NCBI GenBank assembly: GCA_023441125.1 | Contig: JAEZQV010000267.1 | Coordinates: 1 to 8,563 of the forward strand | Reading direction: 5' to 3' | From: Bacillota bacterium | GTDB taxonomy: Bacteria > Bacillota_C > Negativicutes > Sporomusales > Sporomusaceae | Length of the DNA stretch: 8,563 bases | In this document: piece after piece, positions 1-5,741 of the stretch | How positions within the stretch are numbered: position 1 is the first letter of the stretch | Layout of the letters: every line of letters starts with the position of its first letter | Made by a program: the position numbers and the translations under genes | Notes under the pieces: model-generated | The model's input: only the letters and a program-made list of their open reading frames with translations | Told to the model about the DNA's origin: nothing | Database searches by the model: none

Positions 1-785
1 CGGATCTTATGTACTCAAAGCAAAAATGTATTCAATGTGAAGGGTGTGTCAATGCATGCCCTTTGCATGCCCTTCGCTTGCAGGCAAATGAGATCGAAAT
101 TGAGCGAGAAGTTTGCGTTTCCTGCGGGAAATGTGTAGAGAACTGTTATACCGCAGCATTGCGGTTTTCCGGCGAATCCAAAGAAGATGATGAGTTAGTA
201 GAATTGCTTGCAAAAGACAAGGGCTTTTACAAGGAAACCGGCGGAGGAGTTACCTTCAGCGGCGGTGAGGTTACTAGCCAAGCTGATTACGCTTACCGGA
301 TTCTGCAAAGATGTAATGACAAGAAAATAGGCGTGGCCATTGATACCTGCGGCTATTGCCGAGAAGAGCAGTTGATTAAGCTATGCAAGTCTGCCGAAAA
401 AATACTGTTTGATATTAAATGCATGGATGACGAGAATCATAAGCAGCTTACCGGGGTGAGCAATCAGTTAATATTAGATAATCTGAAGAAGCTATGTGAG
501 CTCCCAGGCATCAAAGAAAAAATCATTATCAGGCTGCCGTTAATCCATCCGGTTAATGATACTAAAGAAGATTTAATCAAAGTATGCAACTTATTAAACC
601 AGCTAGGCTTAGAAAAGGTTGACGGGCTGCCTTACCATTCCTTAGGCACAGCGAAATCAAGGAAATTGGGTGAAGTGCCTATTGAATTTGAAACTCCACC
701 AGATGCCTACCTTGATGAGATTGTTGCTTTGTTTAAAAGATTTGGCTTGAGCATCAGAATCATGGGACGGGACGAAAAAGAGTAA
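1..785 (+). CDS. Glycyl-radical enzyme activating protein (radical SAM), 5'-truncated by the window edge
   Basis: This is the activase that places the glycyl radical on a partner enzyme of the pyruvate formate-lyase superfamily, using S-adenosylmethionine and a 4Fe-4S cluster. The reading frame is open to the left edge, so the ATG at 9 is probably internal and the N-terminal CxxxCxxC radical-SAM motif lies outside the window. Counting from that ATG, two ferredoxin-type clusters are visible (C7, C10, C13, C17 and C36, C39, C42, C46), the insert typical of activases other than PflA. They are followed by the GGGVTFSGGE SAM-binding motif (78-87), IDTCGY (111-116) and FDIKCMD. The visible 258 residues fit a family of about 300. 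The SGGE motif continues EVTSQ instead of the common EPLLQ. No glycyl-radical enzyme is present downstream, so the partner should lie upstream. The substrate cannot be told from the activase. Confidence 0.9.
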   Translation, partial: DLMYSKQKCIQCEGCVNACPLHALRLQANEIEIEREVCVSCGKCVENCYTAALRFSGESKEDDELVELLAKDKGFYKETGGGVTFSGGEVTSQADYAYRILQRCNDKKIGVAIDTCGYCREEQLIKLCKSAEKILFDIKCMDDENHKQLTGVSNQLILDNLKKLCELPGIKEKIIIRLPLIHPVNDTKEDLIKVCNLLNQLGLEKVDGLPYHSLGTAKSRKLGEVPIEFETPPDAYLDEIVALFKRFGLSIRIMGRDEKE

Positions 786-1281
786 GTTGAAAAATCCGTG
801 ACCTCGTCACCATGGCGCGCCAGGCGATATCTGTTTTGGGTGACCGCCGGCCGGATATATACGAACGCCGTTAATTGTGTTGGCGAACACAGGGGTGCTG
901 CTTTTTACGGTCATTCGCTGCTTGGTGAACCGGAAGAACGGATATTGCCGAAGGCAGCGACAACGAAACTATTATTTACGGCGAAGCTGATTGGCGAAAG
1001 TCAATCAGTGATGGGTTTTCCTTTCAAAAATCAGAGGCTATGTTAGTCTGGTTATGGAAAAAGTATAATTGAAACCTATTAGACATTAGATGAGATGTAA
1101 ACATGGAAACCCCCTCAGTGAGTTGGAAAAGGTATTTAAAATGGCGGGAGCGCCTGTGCGTATTGGATGGGTGTCGGGGTTGCGACAGGGCAGGATACTT
1201 TTGCAATTTTTTTTTGACAAGCGGGACGGCAAAGAGTATTGCGGGGAGCCGTCATCTATGGTGTTCTATTAGGACTCATTG
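786..1281. other. Gene-free stretch with open but unrecognised frame pieces
   Basis: No convincing gene is present. The longest plus-strand frame (798-1046, 82 codons from a GTG) lacks a Shine-Dalgarno and I do not recognise its protein. A frame at 1090-1272 (60 codons, containing EKVFKMAGAPVRIG) lies in the same frame as the FapA-like fragment that begins just after its TAG, so it may be the decayed front of that gene. A run of nine T at 1207-1215 has no hairpin before it. The gtgac-ctc-gtcac inverted repeat at 798-810, just after the activase stop, has only a 5-bp stem and no T tract. The stretch is best read as relic coding DNA. Confidence 0.4.
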
Positions 1282-1628
1282 TATACACCTTATATGGGCT
1301 TGGACAAAAAAGAAGTGGAGTTTGACGGCAGGTTTATTTCCAGGGTAATCAGGAATGCTTTGGGAACTCCGGTCAAGGTTATTCATTGGCTGCCCCGGAC
1401 AGCGGGCGTTATCAATTAACGGTAAATGATACAGGCATTTATTTGAGTGTATGGCCTGCCGGCGACGGGATGCCAGTATCTAAGGCGGCTGTTGTTAAAG
1501 ATTTAACTGGGCGCGGCTATAACGGTTTTGATGAGTCCGTTTATTGCGGCATTGATAAAAAGGCTCTGAAAAAGCTGGTGCAGACAAAACGTCTGTCAGC
1601 TAATGTTATCTGTGCCAGCAGGACTTAG
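1282..1628 (+). pseudogene. Fragment of a FapA/DUF342-like protein, frameshifted
   Basis: Two adjoining frames give protein that reads as one broken sequence. Frame 1 (1282-1419) gives EVEFDGRFISRVIRNALG and then TPVKVIHWLP before a TAA at 1420. Frame 3 (about 1386-1628) gives SGRYQLTVNDTGIYLSVWPA, then PVSKAAVVKDLTGRGYNGFD and GIDKKALKKLV before TAG. The order (FD...I..VI..ALGTPVK, then y.ltVndtGiyLsV.Pa, then G.PVs...V..DL..R.y.gfD) looks like the end of one N-terminal module and the start of the next in FapA/DUF342 proteins, as I remember that family. A FapA protein is usually several hundred residues, and the polymerising beta-helical part is absent. There is no start codon with a Shine-Dalgarno. 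The family call rests on pattern memory, not alignment. Confidence 0.45.
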
Positions 1629-1665
1629 CCCTGTCACGGTCAGGCTGCCCTGCTGCGTCTTAAGA

Positions 1666-1695
1666 TTGAACCGGAACGACGCTATAGTATATAAT
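1666..1695 (+). promoter_or_regulatory. Sigma-A-like promoter for the diiron MBL gene
   Basis: TTGAAC at 1666-1671 and a perfect TATAAT at 1690-1695 are separated by 18 bp, 58 bp before the ATG at 1754. This is the best housekeeping-type promoter in the window by eye. No operator-like palindrome overlaps it. Confidence 0.6.
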
Positions 1696-1753
1696 TAAGT
1701 TTGATGAGGAAAAACTGTCATTGAGGTACTGCACTAAAAAGATGGAGGTCATT

Positions 1754-2395
1754 ATGGAGCAGATCAAAATATTAGACGATCTATACCTTTTCAGAACGAT
1801 GAACCAGGATATCAATCTCACCTTCAATCAGTATCTGTTACTGGGAGATCAGCCCATTCTTATTCATACCGGCAATGTTCATCATGCCGCTGAACTTGTG
1901 CCGAAGATCAGGGCGATTCTGGGTAAAGCAGATTTATCATACGTTTATTTCTCTCATTTTGAAGCTGACGAATGTGGTGGACTAGGTATTATTCACAACC
2001 AGTTCCCGCAGGTTAAGCCGGTATGTTCCCAGGTATCGGCGCGGCAGCTGCGTGGTTTCGGGTTTGATTATGACTTTATTGTAAAGGCTCCTGGAGAGTG
2101 GCTTGAGACCCGGGATTATAAGCTGAACTTTATCTCCTATCCGGCCGAAATGCATCTGTGGGAGGGGCTGCTGGCATTCGAAACGCAGCGGAAAATATTC
2201 TTTAGCAGTGACCTCTTATTGCGGATGGGGGTTGCTTCGGCAACGCCGGTTGAGGCTGATTGGCACCAGGAGATAAGAAATATCACATCGCAGCAGGTCG
2301 CCTCGCCCGAAGCCCGCCATACCTTGCAGCAAACACTAGCCGCCTTGACTGTAAAATATGTGGCTACCGGTCATGGGCCTTTTTTGGCAGTATAA
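1754..2395 (+). CDS. Stand-alone oxygen-binding diiron protein (ODP-type metallo-beta-lactamase fold)
   Basis: The 213-residue protein is a metallo-beta-lactamase-fold domain of the flavodiiron type without a flavodoxin domain. All six diiron ligands are visible at family spacing: H68-x-E70-x-D72 (in SHFEADECGG), H134 after 61 residues, D153 after 18 residues, and H207 in GHGPF. The HxExD motif, in place of HxHxDH, marks the iron-containing O2/NO-reacting branch and not a hydrolase. Related single-domain proteins (ODPs) bind O2, and in spirochetes one feeds a chemoreceptor. I chose ATG 1754, which has GGAGG at 1744-1748 and a 5-nt spacer; the frame is open upstream to 1721 but without a ribosome site. 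The gene has its own promoter and appears monocistronic. Likely cytosolic, acting in O2 or NO sensing or detoxification; electron donor unknown. Confidence 0.85.
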   Translation: MEQIKILDDLYLFRTMNQDINLTFNQYLLLGDQPILIHTGNVHHAAELVPKIRAILGKADLSYVYFSHFEADECGGLGIIHNQFPQVKPVCSQVSARQLRGFGFDYDFIVKAPGEWLETRDYKLNFISYPAEMHLWEGLLAFETQRKIFFSSDLLLRMGVASATPVEADWHQEIRNITSQQVASPEARHTLQQTLAALTVKYVATGHGPFLAV

Positions 2396-2457
2396 GATTG
2401 CTTCGGTACATACATTAGACCTTGTAGCTCGCGGTAAAAGCATACACCTTGATCCTT

Positions 2458-2500
2458 GGTCGCCGAGGCTACCGATTTTTTCCTTATATTCCAATACAGT
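2458..2500 (+). promoter_or_regulatory. Crp/Fnr-type operator and class II promoter, copy A
   Basis: The imperfect palindrome GGTCGCC-GA-GGCTACC (2458-2473) is followed after 21 bp by a -10-like TACAGT (2495-2500). If transcription starts near 2507, the palindrome centre (2465.5) is at -41.5, the position used by class II Crp/Fnr activators that replace a -35 box. The stretch GGCTACCGATTTTTT and the later TTATATT match copy B at 3564-3606. It would drive the 50-codon ORF at 2536, leaving a leader of about 29 nt. Confidence 0.6.
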
Positions 2501-2535
2501 AGATTTGGAATGTTTCTATCAAGGGGAGAGGTAAC

Positions 2536-2688
2536 ATGAGTAAATATGATCAATACAGAGACCTTCTAAAGTCAGACTTTGCAAAATTCAAGACGATAAC
2601 AACTGACGCTAAGAAGGGGATTCTCCAACTGCCGAAGGTAAAACCTTACGATGATAATGTCGCCCCGGATCGCCTGACATTAAATTAA
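2536..2688 (+). CDS. Small 50-residue protein, possibly the remaining N-terminus of a SagB-type nitroreductase
   Basis: ATG at 2536 follows a good Shine-Dalgarno (GGGGAGAGG, 2523-2531) with a short spacer and lies 29 nt after the predicted start point of the copy A promoter. The protein begins MSKYDQYRDLLKSDFAKFK and continues with TTDAKKG and LPKVKPYDD before TAA. It has no membrane segment, signal peptide or cysteine. The pattern (YxxYRdxLKSdF..F....TD..kG.....KPY) is how I remember the start of SagB/ThcOx-type nitroreductases, which are about 200-250 residues. No later part of such a protein is visible downstream in any frame, so this is either a truncated relic or a genuine small protein. 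The shared operator puts it in the same regulon as hcp. Confidence 0.45.
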   Translation: MSKYDQYRDLLKSDFAKFKTITTDAKKGILQLPKVKPYDDNVAPDRLTLN

Positions 2689-2735
2689 CAGTACCCTGTG
2701 AGTACAAAACTGAATAGTGATCCAGCGAGGATCAG

Positions 2736-2756
2736 CGCTGCCAGTGGCAGGCAGCG
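2736..2756. repeat. GC-rich inverted repeat downstream of the small ORF
   Basis: CGCTGCC (2736-2742) pairs with GGCAGCG (2750-2756) across a 7-nt loop. An alternative nested pairing (CTGCC with GGCAG) is possible. No T tract follows on either strand, so it may slow transcription or act in RNA stability, but it is not a clear terminator. Confidence 0.3.
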
Positions 2757-2801
2757 AAGAGACCAGTAATATTTATACATCTTCTGTGCTGGACAGAATG
2801 G

Positions 2802-2827
2802 GGGAAACGCAAGGAGAAGCGTTTCCC
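2802..2827. terminator. Hairpin between the convergent small ORF and Crp/Fnr gene, weak terminator
   Basis: A perfect 9-bp stem, GGGAAACGC (2802-2810) and GCGTTTCCC (2819-2827), has an 8-nt loop. It lies 25 bp past the stop of the minus-strand regulator and about 110 bp past the small ORF. The plus strand continues into GCTCAGTTTTG; the minus strand has no T run. Its place between convergent genes suggests a terminator, but the tails are poor. Confidence 0.4.
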
Positions 2828-2852
2828 GCTCAGTTTTGTGGGAGACAAGAGA

Positions 2853-3545
2853 TCACGCAATGGCTCTCTTCAGGCTTTCCGTATCCTGAATTTTGACCGA
2901 TGACCGGTAAAAGTCGATCAGCCCTTCGTCGCGCATCCGTCCCAGCTCCCGGGACAGGGCGGTGCGGGAAACATTGAAGAAATCGGCCAAATCGTCGCGC
3001 TTGAGCGGCAAAATGAAAGTTTTCTTGCCTTGCAGTTTGTGCTGTTCCAGCAGGTAGGTGGCGATCTTGGCGCGCATGCTCTTGATCGTCAGGTATTCCA
3101 CCTTGCGGTTGAGCAGCAGCACTCTTTCCGACACGATGAGCAGCATGTTGTGCACGAGCTGGTGGTGACCGTCGCAAGCTTGAGGACAGGTGCCGGTGAT
3201 TTTTTGCGGCGGCAGCAATACGATGGAGCATTCGCTCTGGGCAAAGACCGACGCCGGCCAGATATTGCGCGCCGAAAAGGCAACCATCTCGCCGAACATG
3301 TCGCCCTGCCCAAGCACTGTCAGGACCGAACGGGTACCAGCCGCATTTTCTTTGACTACCGCAGCTTCCCCCGCCAGCAAAATACCCAAGCCGGAGAATG
3401 GCTCGCCCTCAACGGTGATAAAGCTGTTCTTGGGGTGGGTAAATAATTTGGGCTGCAGGCAGTCGAGCATGACGGCCAGCACGTCGGCGGCAATGCCAGT
3501 GAACAGCGGCGTTGCCGCTAATATCTTGACCATATCCTGTTTCAA
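2853..3545 (-). CDS. Crp/Fnr-family transcriptional regulator, HcpR-like by context
   Basis: From a TTG start the protein has 230 residues, the usual length for the family. Residues about 12-120 form the cyclic-nucleotide-type sensor barrel (GEPFSGLGILLAGEA, then LGQGDMFGE). A long dimer helix covers roughly 125-160, and the C-terminal winged helix contains LKRDDLADFFNVSRTALSRE (about 181-200) as the HTH. There is no CxxC-rich N-terminus as in Fnr, so it is not an obvious 4Fe-4S sensor; four scattered cysteines are C29, C106, C120 and C124. HcpR proteins of anaerobes sense NO through heme and activate hcp, and this gene is divergent from hcp. TTG 3545 is preferred because AGAGAGG sits 8 nt before it. 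The upstream ATG at 3572 has no ribosome site and lies inside the operator palindrome, which suggests autoregulation. Confidence 0.85.
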   Translation of the reverse strand: MKQDMVKILAATPLFTGIAADVLAVMLDCLQPKLFTHPKNSFITVEGEPFSGLGILLAGEAAVVKENAAGTRSVLTVLGQGDMFGEMVAFSARNIWPASVFAQSECSIVLLPPQKITGTCPQACDGHHQLVHNMLLIVSERVLLLNRKVEYLTIKSMRAKIATYLLEQHKLQGKKTFILPLKRDDLADFFNVSRTALSRELGRMRDEGLIDFYRSSVKIQDTESLKRAIA

Positions 3546-3553
3546 TCTAGCAA

Positions 3554-3560
3554 CCTCTCT
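3554..3560 (-). promoter_or_regulatory. Ribosome binding site deciding the TTG start of the Crp/Fnr regulator
   Basis: Reading the minus strand, AGAGAGG (3560 down to 3554) lies 8 nt before TTG 3545. The alternative ATG at 3572 would place this purine run inside the coding region and has no Shine-Dalgarno of its own. Confidence 0.6.
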
Positions 3561-3563
3561 TTT

Positions 3564-3606
3564 GGTAGCCATGGCTACCGATTTTTTATTTTCATTATAT
3601 TACAAT
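3564..3606 (+). promoter_or_regulatory. Crp/Fnr-type operator and class II promoter, copy B, for the ferredoxin-hcp operon
   Basis: The perfect 16-bp palindrome GGTAGCCATGGCTACC (3564-3579) is followed after 21 bp by the -10 box TACAAT (3601-3606). With a start near 3613, the palindrome centre (3571.5) is at -41.5, and no -35 box is needed. The leader to the ferredoxin relic would be 36 nt. The same palindrome lies just upstream of the TTG start of the divergent regulator gene, so one site may both activate hcp and control the regulator. Copy A at 2458-2500 has the same geometry. Confidence 0.65.
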
Positions 3607-3648
3607 GAAATTGGAAAGAACAAGTACACCCGTGAAGAGGTTTTCAAT

Positions 3649-3964
3649 ATGCTTAGAAAAACTCATCGCAAGAGGAACTGAAATCCACCTTTCGAAAATA
3701 AAACATATGGCTCTCAGCTTCGCCAGTGGCCTTGCCAGATCAAGCTGATGCCGGTAACGCTCCCTACTTTGAAGGCCCTCATCTGCTGGTTACGCCGTAA
3801 TTCTGCAAACCCATGACATGAAGAGCCTCACCGTCGTCAGGATGGAAGTGCCATGCTGCGGCGGCTTGGTAAAGGCGGCCAAAAAAGCGCTGGTGAAAAG
3901 CGGCAAGCTCATTCCCTGGCGAGTGGTGGTTATCGGTACTGACGGCACCATTCGCGAAGATTAA
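3649..3964 (+). pseudogene. Remnant of an Hcp-associated 4Fe-4S ferredoxin-like protein
   Basis: ATG 3649 has AAGAGG 8 nt upstream, but the frame stops at TGA 3679 after MLRKTHRKRN. The same frame continues with SQLRQWPCQIKLMPVT (3712-3759); frame 3 then gives APYFEGPHLLVTP to TAA 3798; frame 2 gives ILQTHDMKSLTVVRMEVPCC and GKLIPWRVVVIGTDG to TAA 3962. Joined, these pieces read as the C-terminal half of the 4Fe-4S dicluster proteins that often sit beside hcp in anaerobic Firmicutes (hallmarks SQLxQWPVQIKLV, APYFEGA and RMEVPCCGGLV). The two-cluster N-terminus is missing, and a further block between PHLLVTP and ILQTHD seems deleted, so the original protein was probably over 200 residues. The intact version likely passes electrons to Hcp. 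The relic retains promoter, ribosome site and stop. Family recognition is from memory. Confidence 0.75.
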
Positions 3965-4016
3965 CAAGTCGTTTTTTGCCCAAGCAAATAAAAAATAAAT
4001 GGGGGGGTATTTAAAA

Positions 4017-5585
4017 ATGAGTGAAATGTTCTGTTTTCAGTGTGAGCAAACTGCCGGTGGCAAAGGGTGCACCAAAATAGGCGTCTGCGGCAAAAAACCT
4101 GAGGTGGCTAACCGGCACGACCAATTGACCGGCGCCATGATCGGTCTGGCCCGCGCTTCTGAAGACAAGACTCCCGGCAAAACGGCCGACAGCCTGATGA
4201 TGCAAGGTCTGTTCGCCACCGTTACCAATGTCAACTTCGACCCGGCGCGTATTGATGAACTGATCAAGGAAGTGCAGGCCGAGAAAACCAAACTTGACGC
4301 CACCGCCATAGATTTTCCTGCCGCCGACCTCTGGGCCGGTAACGAGGACATTGTTTCCCTGCGTTCCACGCTGCTGCTTGGCCTGCGCGGCATGGCGGCC
4401 TACGCCTGGCACGCTGCGGCGCTAGGCAAGGAAGACGCTGAAGTGACGGCCTGGTTCTATAAAGGGATGCGCGCTCTTGGCGAAGACCACACCGCCGAAG
4501 AGTGGCTGGGCCTTCTCATGGAATTTGGCAACATCAACCTTAAGTGCATGGCCCTTTTGGATGAAGCCAATACCTCAGCCTACGGCCACCCCGTGCCGAC
4601 AACCGTGCCCACCACGGTGGAGAAAGGCCCGTTCATCGTCATCAGCGGCCATGACCTGCATGACCTGAAACAGCTATTGGAGCAGACCGCCGGCAAGGGG
4701 ATCAACATTTACACCCATGGCGAAATGCTGCCGGCCCTCGCCTACCCGGAACTAAAAAAATACCCCCAACTCAAAGGCAACTTCGGCACCGCCTGGCAGA
4801 ACCAGCAAAAAGAATTGGACAACATTCCGGCTCCCATTCTCTTCACCACCAATTGCCTGATGACGCCGCGGCCTTCCTACACCGACCGGGTCTTCACCAC
4901 CGATGTTGTCGGCTATCCCGGACTTGTGCACATTCCCGCCGCTGACGGCAAAAAGGACTTTTCCCCGGTCATCAACAAGGCCCTTGAGCTTGGCGGCTAC
5001 AAGGAAGACCAGAAGTTCAGCGGCATCAACGGCGGCAACCAGCTCACGACCGGCTTCGCCCGCAACACCGTCATGGGCGTTGCCGGCACGGTCATCGACG
5101 CCGTAAAGGCCGGGGCCATCAAACACTTCTTCTTGGTCGGCGGCTGCGACGGCGCCAAACCTGGCCGGAACTACTACACCAAATTCGTGGAGCAGACCCC
5201 GAAAGACACCATCATACTCACCCTGGCCTGCGGCAAATACCGCTTCAACGATCTCAATATCGGCGAGATTGGCGGCATCCCCCGCATTCTCGATATGGGG
5301 CAGTGCAACGACGCCTATTCGGCCATTCAGGTCGCTGTAGCCCTGGCCGGCGCTTTCAACTGCAGCGTCAACGAACTGCCGCTTACTCTGGTACTGTCCT
5401 GGTACGAGCAGAAAGCAGTGTGCATCCTGCTCACCCTGCTGGCCCTTGGCATCAAGAACATCTATATCGGACCGTCCCTGCCGGCGTTCCTGTCCGGTAA
5501 TGTGCTCAGCATCCTGGTGGAAAAGTTTGGCCTGAGACCGATCAGTACGCCGGAAGAGGACCTCAAAGCCATTCTTCTTGACTAA
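4017..5585 (+). CDS. hcp: Hybrid cluster protein, hydroxylamine/NO reductase (class I)
   Basis: The 522-residue cytosolic protein reduces hydroxylamine in vitro and acts in NO stress in anaerobes. The N-terminal cluster motif is C6-x2-C9-x8-C18-x5-C24, the spacing of strict anaerobes (class I). The ligands of the hybrid Fe-S-O cluster are all visible: H212 (GHDLHDL), E236 (THGEMLPA), C280 (FTTNCL), the persulfide cysteine C377 (VGGCDGA), C405 (LACGKYRF), C430 (MGQCNDAYSA), E464 and K466 (SWYEQKA). Length is slightly below the roughly 550 of well-known members, with no key motif lost. ATG 4017 is preferred because seven G at 4001-4007 form a Shine-Dalgarno 9 nt upstream; an ATG at 3999 has none. 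It lies 52 bp after the ferredoxin relic and is probably transcribed from the copy B promoter. A strong terminator follows. Its base composition is visibly richer in GC than the flanking genes. Confidence 0.97.
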   Translation: MSEMFCFQCEQTAGGKGCTKIGVCGKKPEVANRHDQLTGAMIGLARASEDKTPGKTADSLMMQGLFATVTNVNFDPARIDELIKEVQAEKTKLDATAIDFPAADLWAGNEDIVSLRSTLLLGLRGMAAYAWHAAALGKEDAEVTAWFYKGMRALGEDHTAEEWLGLLMEFGNINLKCMALLDEANTSAYGHPVPTTVPTTVEKGPFIVISGHDLHDLKQLLEQTAGKGINIYTHGEMLPALAYPELKKYPQLKGNFGTAWQNQQKELDNIPAPILFTTNCLMTPRPSYTDRVFTTDVVGYPGLVHIPAADGKKDFSPVINKALELGGYKEDQKFSGINGGNQLTTGFARNTVMGVAGTVIDAVKAGAIKHFFLVGGCDGAKPGRNYYTKFVEQTPKDTIILTLACGKYRFNDLNIGEIGGIPRILDMGQCNDAYSAIQVAVALAGAFNCSVNELPLTLVLSWYEQKAVCILLTLLALGIKNIYIGPSLPAFLSGNVLSILVEKFGLRPISTPEEDLKAILLD

Positions 5586-5590
5586 GAGAG

Positions 5591-5628
5591 AAAAGGTACC
5601 CGGACTGCTCTTGTCCGGGTACCTTTTT
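5591..5628 (+). terminator. Rho-independent terminator of hcp
   Basis: GGTACCCGGAC (5595-5605) pairs with GTCCGGGTACC (5613-5623) around the loop TGCTCTT. The stem is extended by AAAA/TTTT and ends in a run of five T. It starts 5 bp after the hcp stop and separates hcp from the chemoreceptor gene. Confidence 0.93.
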
Positions 5629-5741
5629 CATAAGAGCTGGAGATTCTCTCACCTTCGTAAGTTGATTTTTTGCTAGAGGAATTATGTCTTAAATTATCGA
5701 AAAAGTAATAATATGGTTTCATTTGAAGGAGAGGATATTAG

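Noticed and set aside
798..810. Inverted repeat gtgac-ctc-gtcac after the activase gene as a terminator
   Set aside because: The stem is only 5 bp, the loop is 3 nt and no T tract follows.
798..1046. 82-codon open frame after the activase
   Set aside because: It has a GTG start without a Shine-Dalgarno, an unrecognised arginine-rich beginning, and lies in a stretch with other broken frames.
2362..2368. Extra GGCTACC half-sites at 2362-2368 and 6365-6371
   Set aside because: Both lie inside coding sequence (MBL and chemoreceptor) without the opposite half-site or a -10 box at the proper spacing.
3030..3681. Plus-strand open frames opposite the Crp/Fnr gene (3030-3446 and 3190-3681)
   Set aside because: They mirror the GC-rich regulator gene, give no recognisable protein, and the minus-strand product is a clear family member.
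4011..5126. Minus-strand open frames opposite hcp (4011-4412, 4037-4393, 4752-5126)
   Set aside because: They are shadows of the strongly conserved hcp coding sequence and have low-complexity products.
5662..5714. Promoter for the chemoreceptor, either sigma-A (TTGATT 5662) or flagellar sigma type
   Set aside because: No -10 of adequate quality occurs at proper spacing, and no flagellar-type GCCGATAA-like box is visible.
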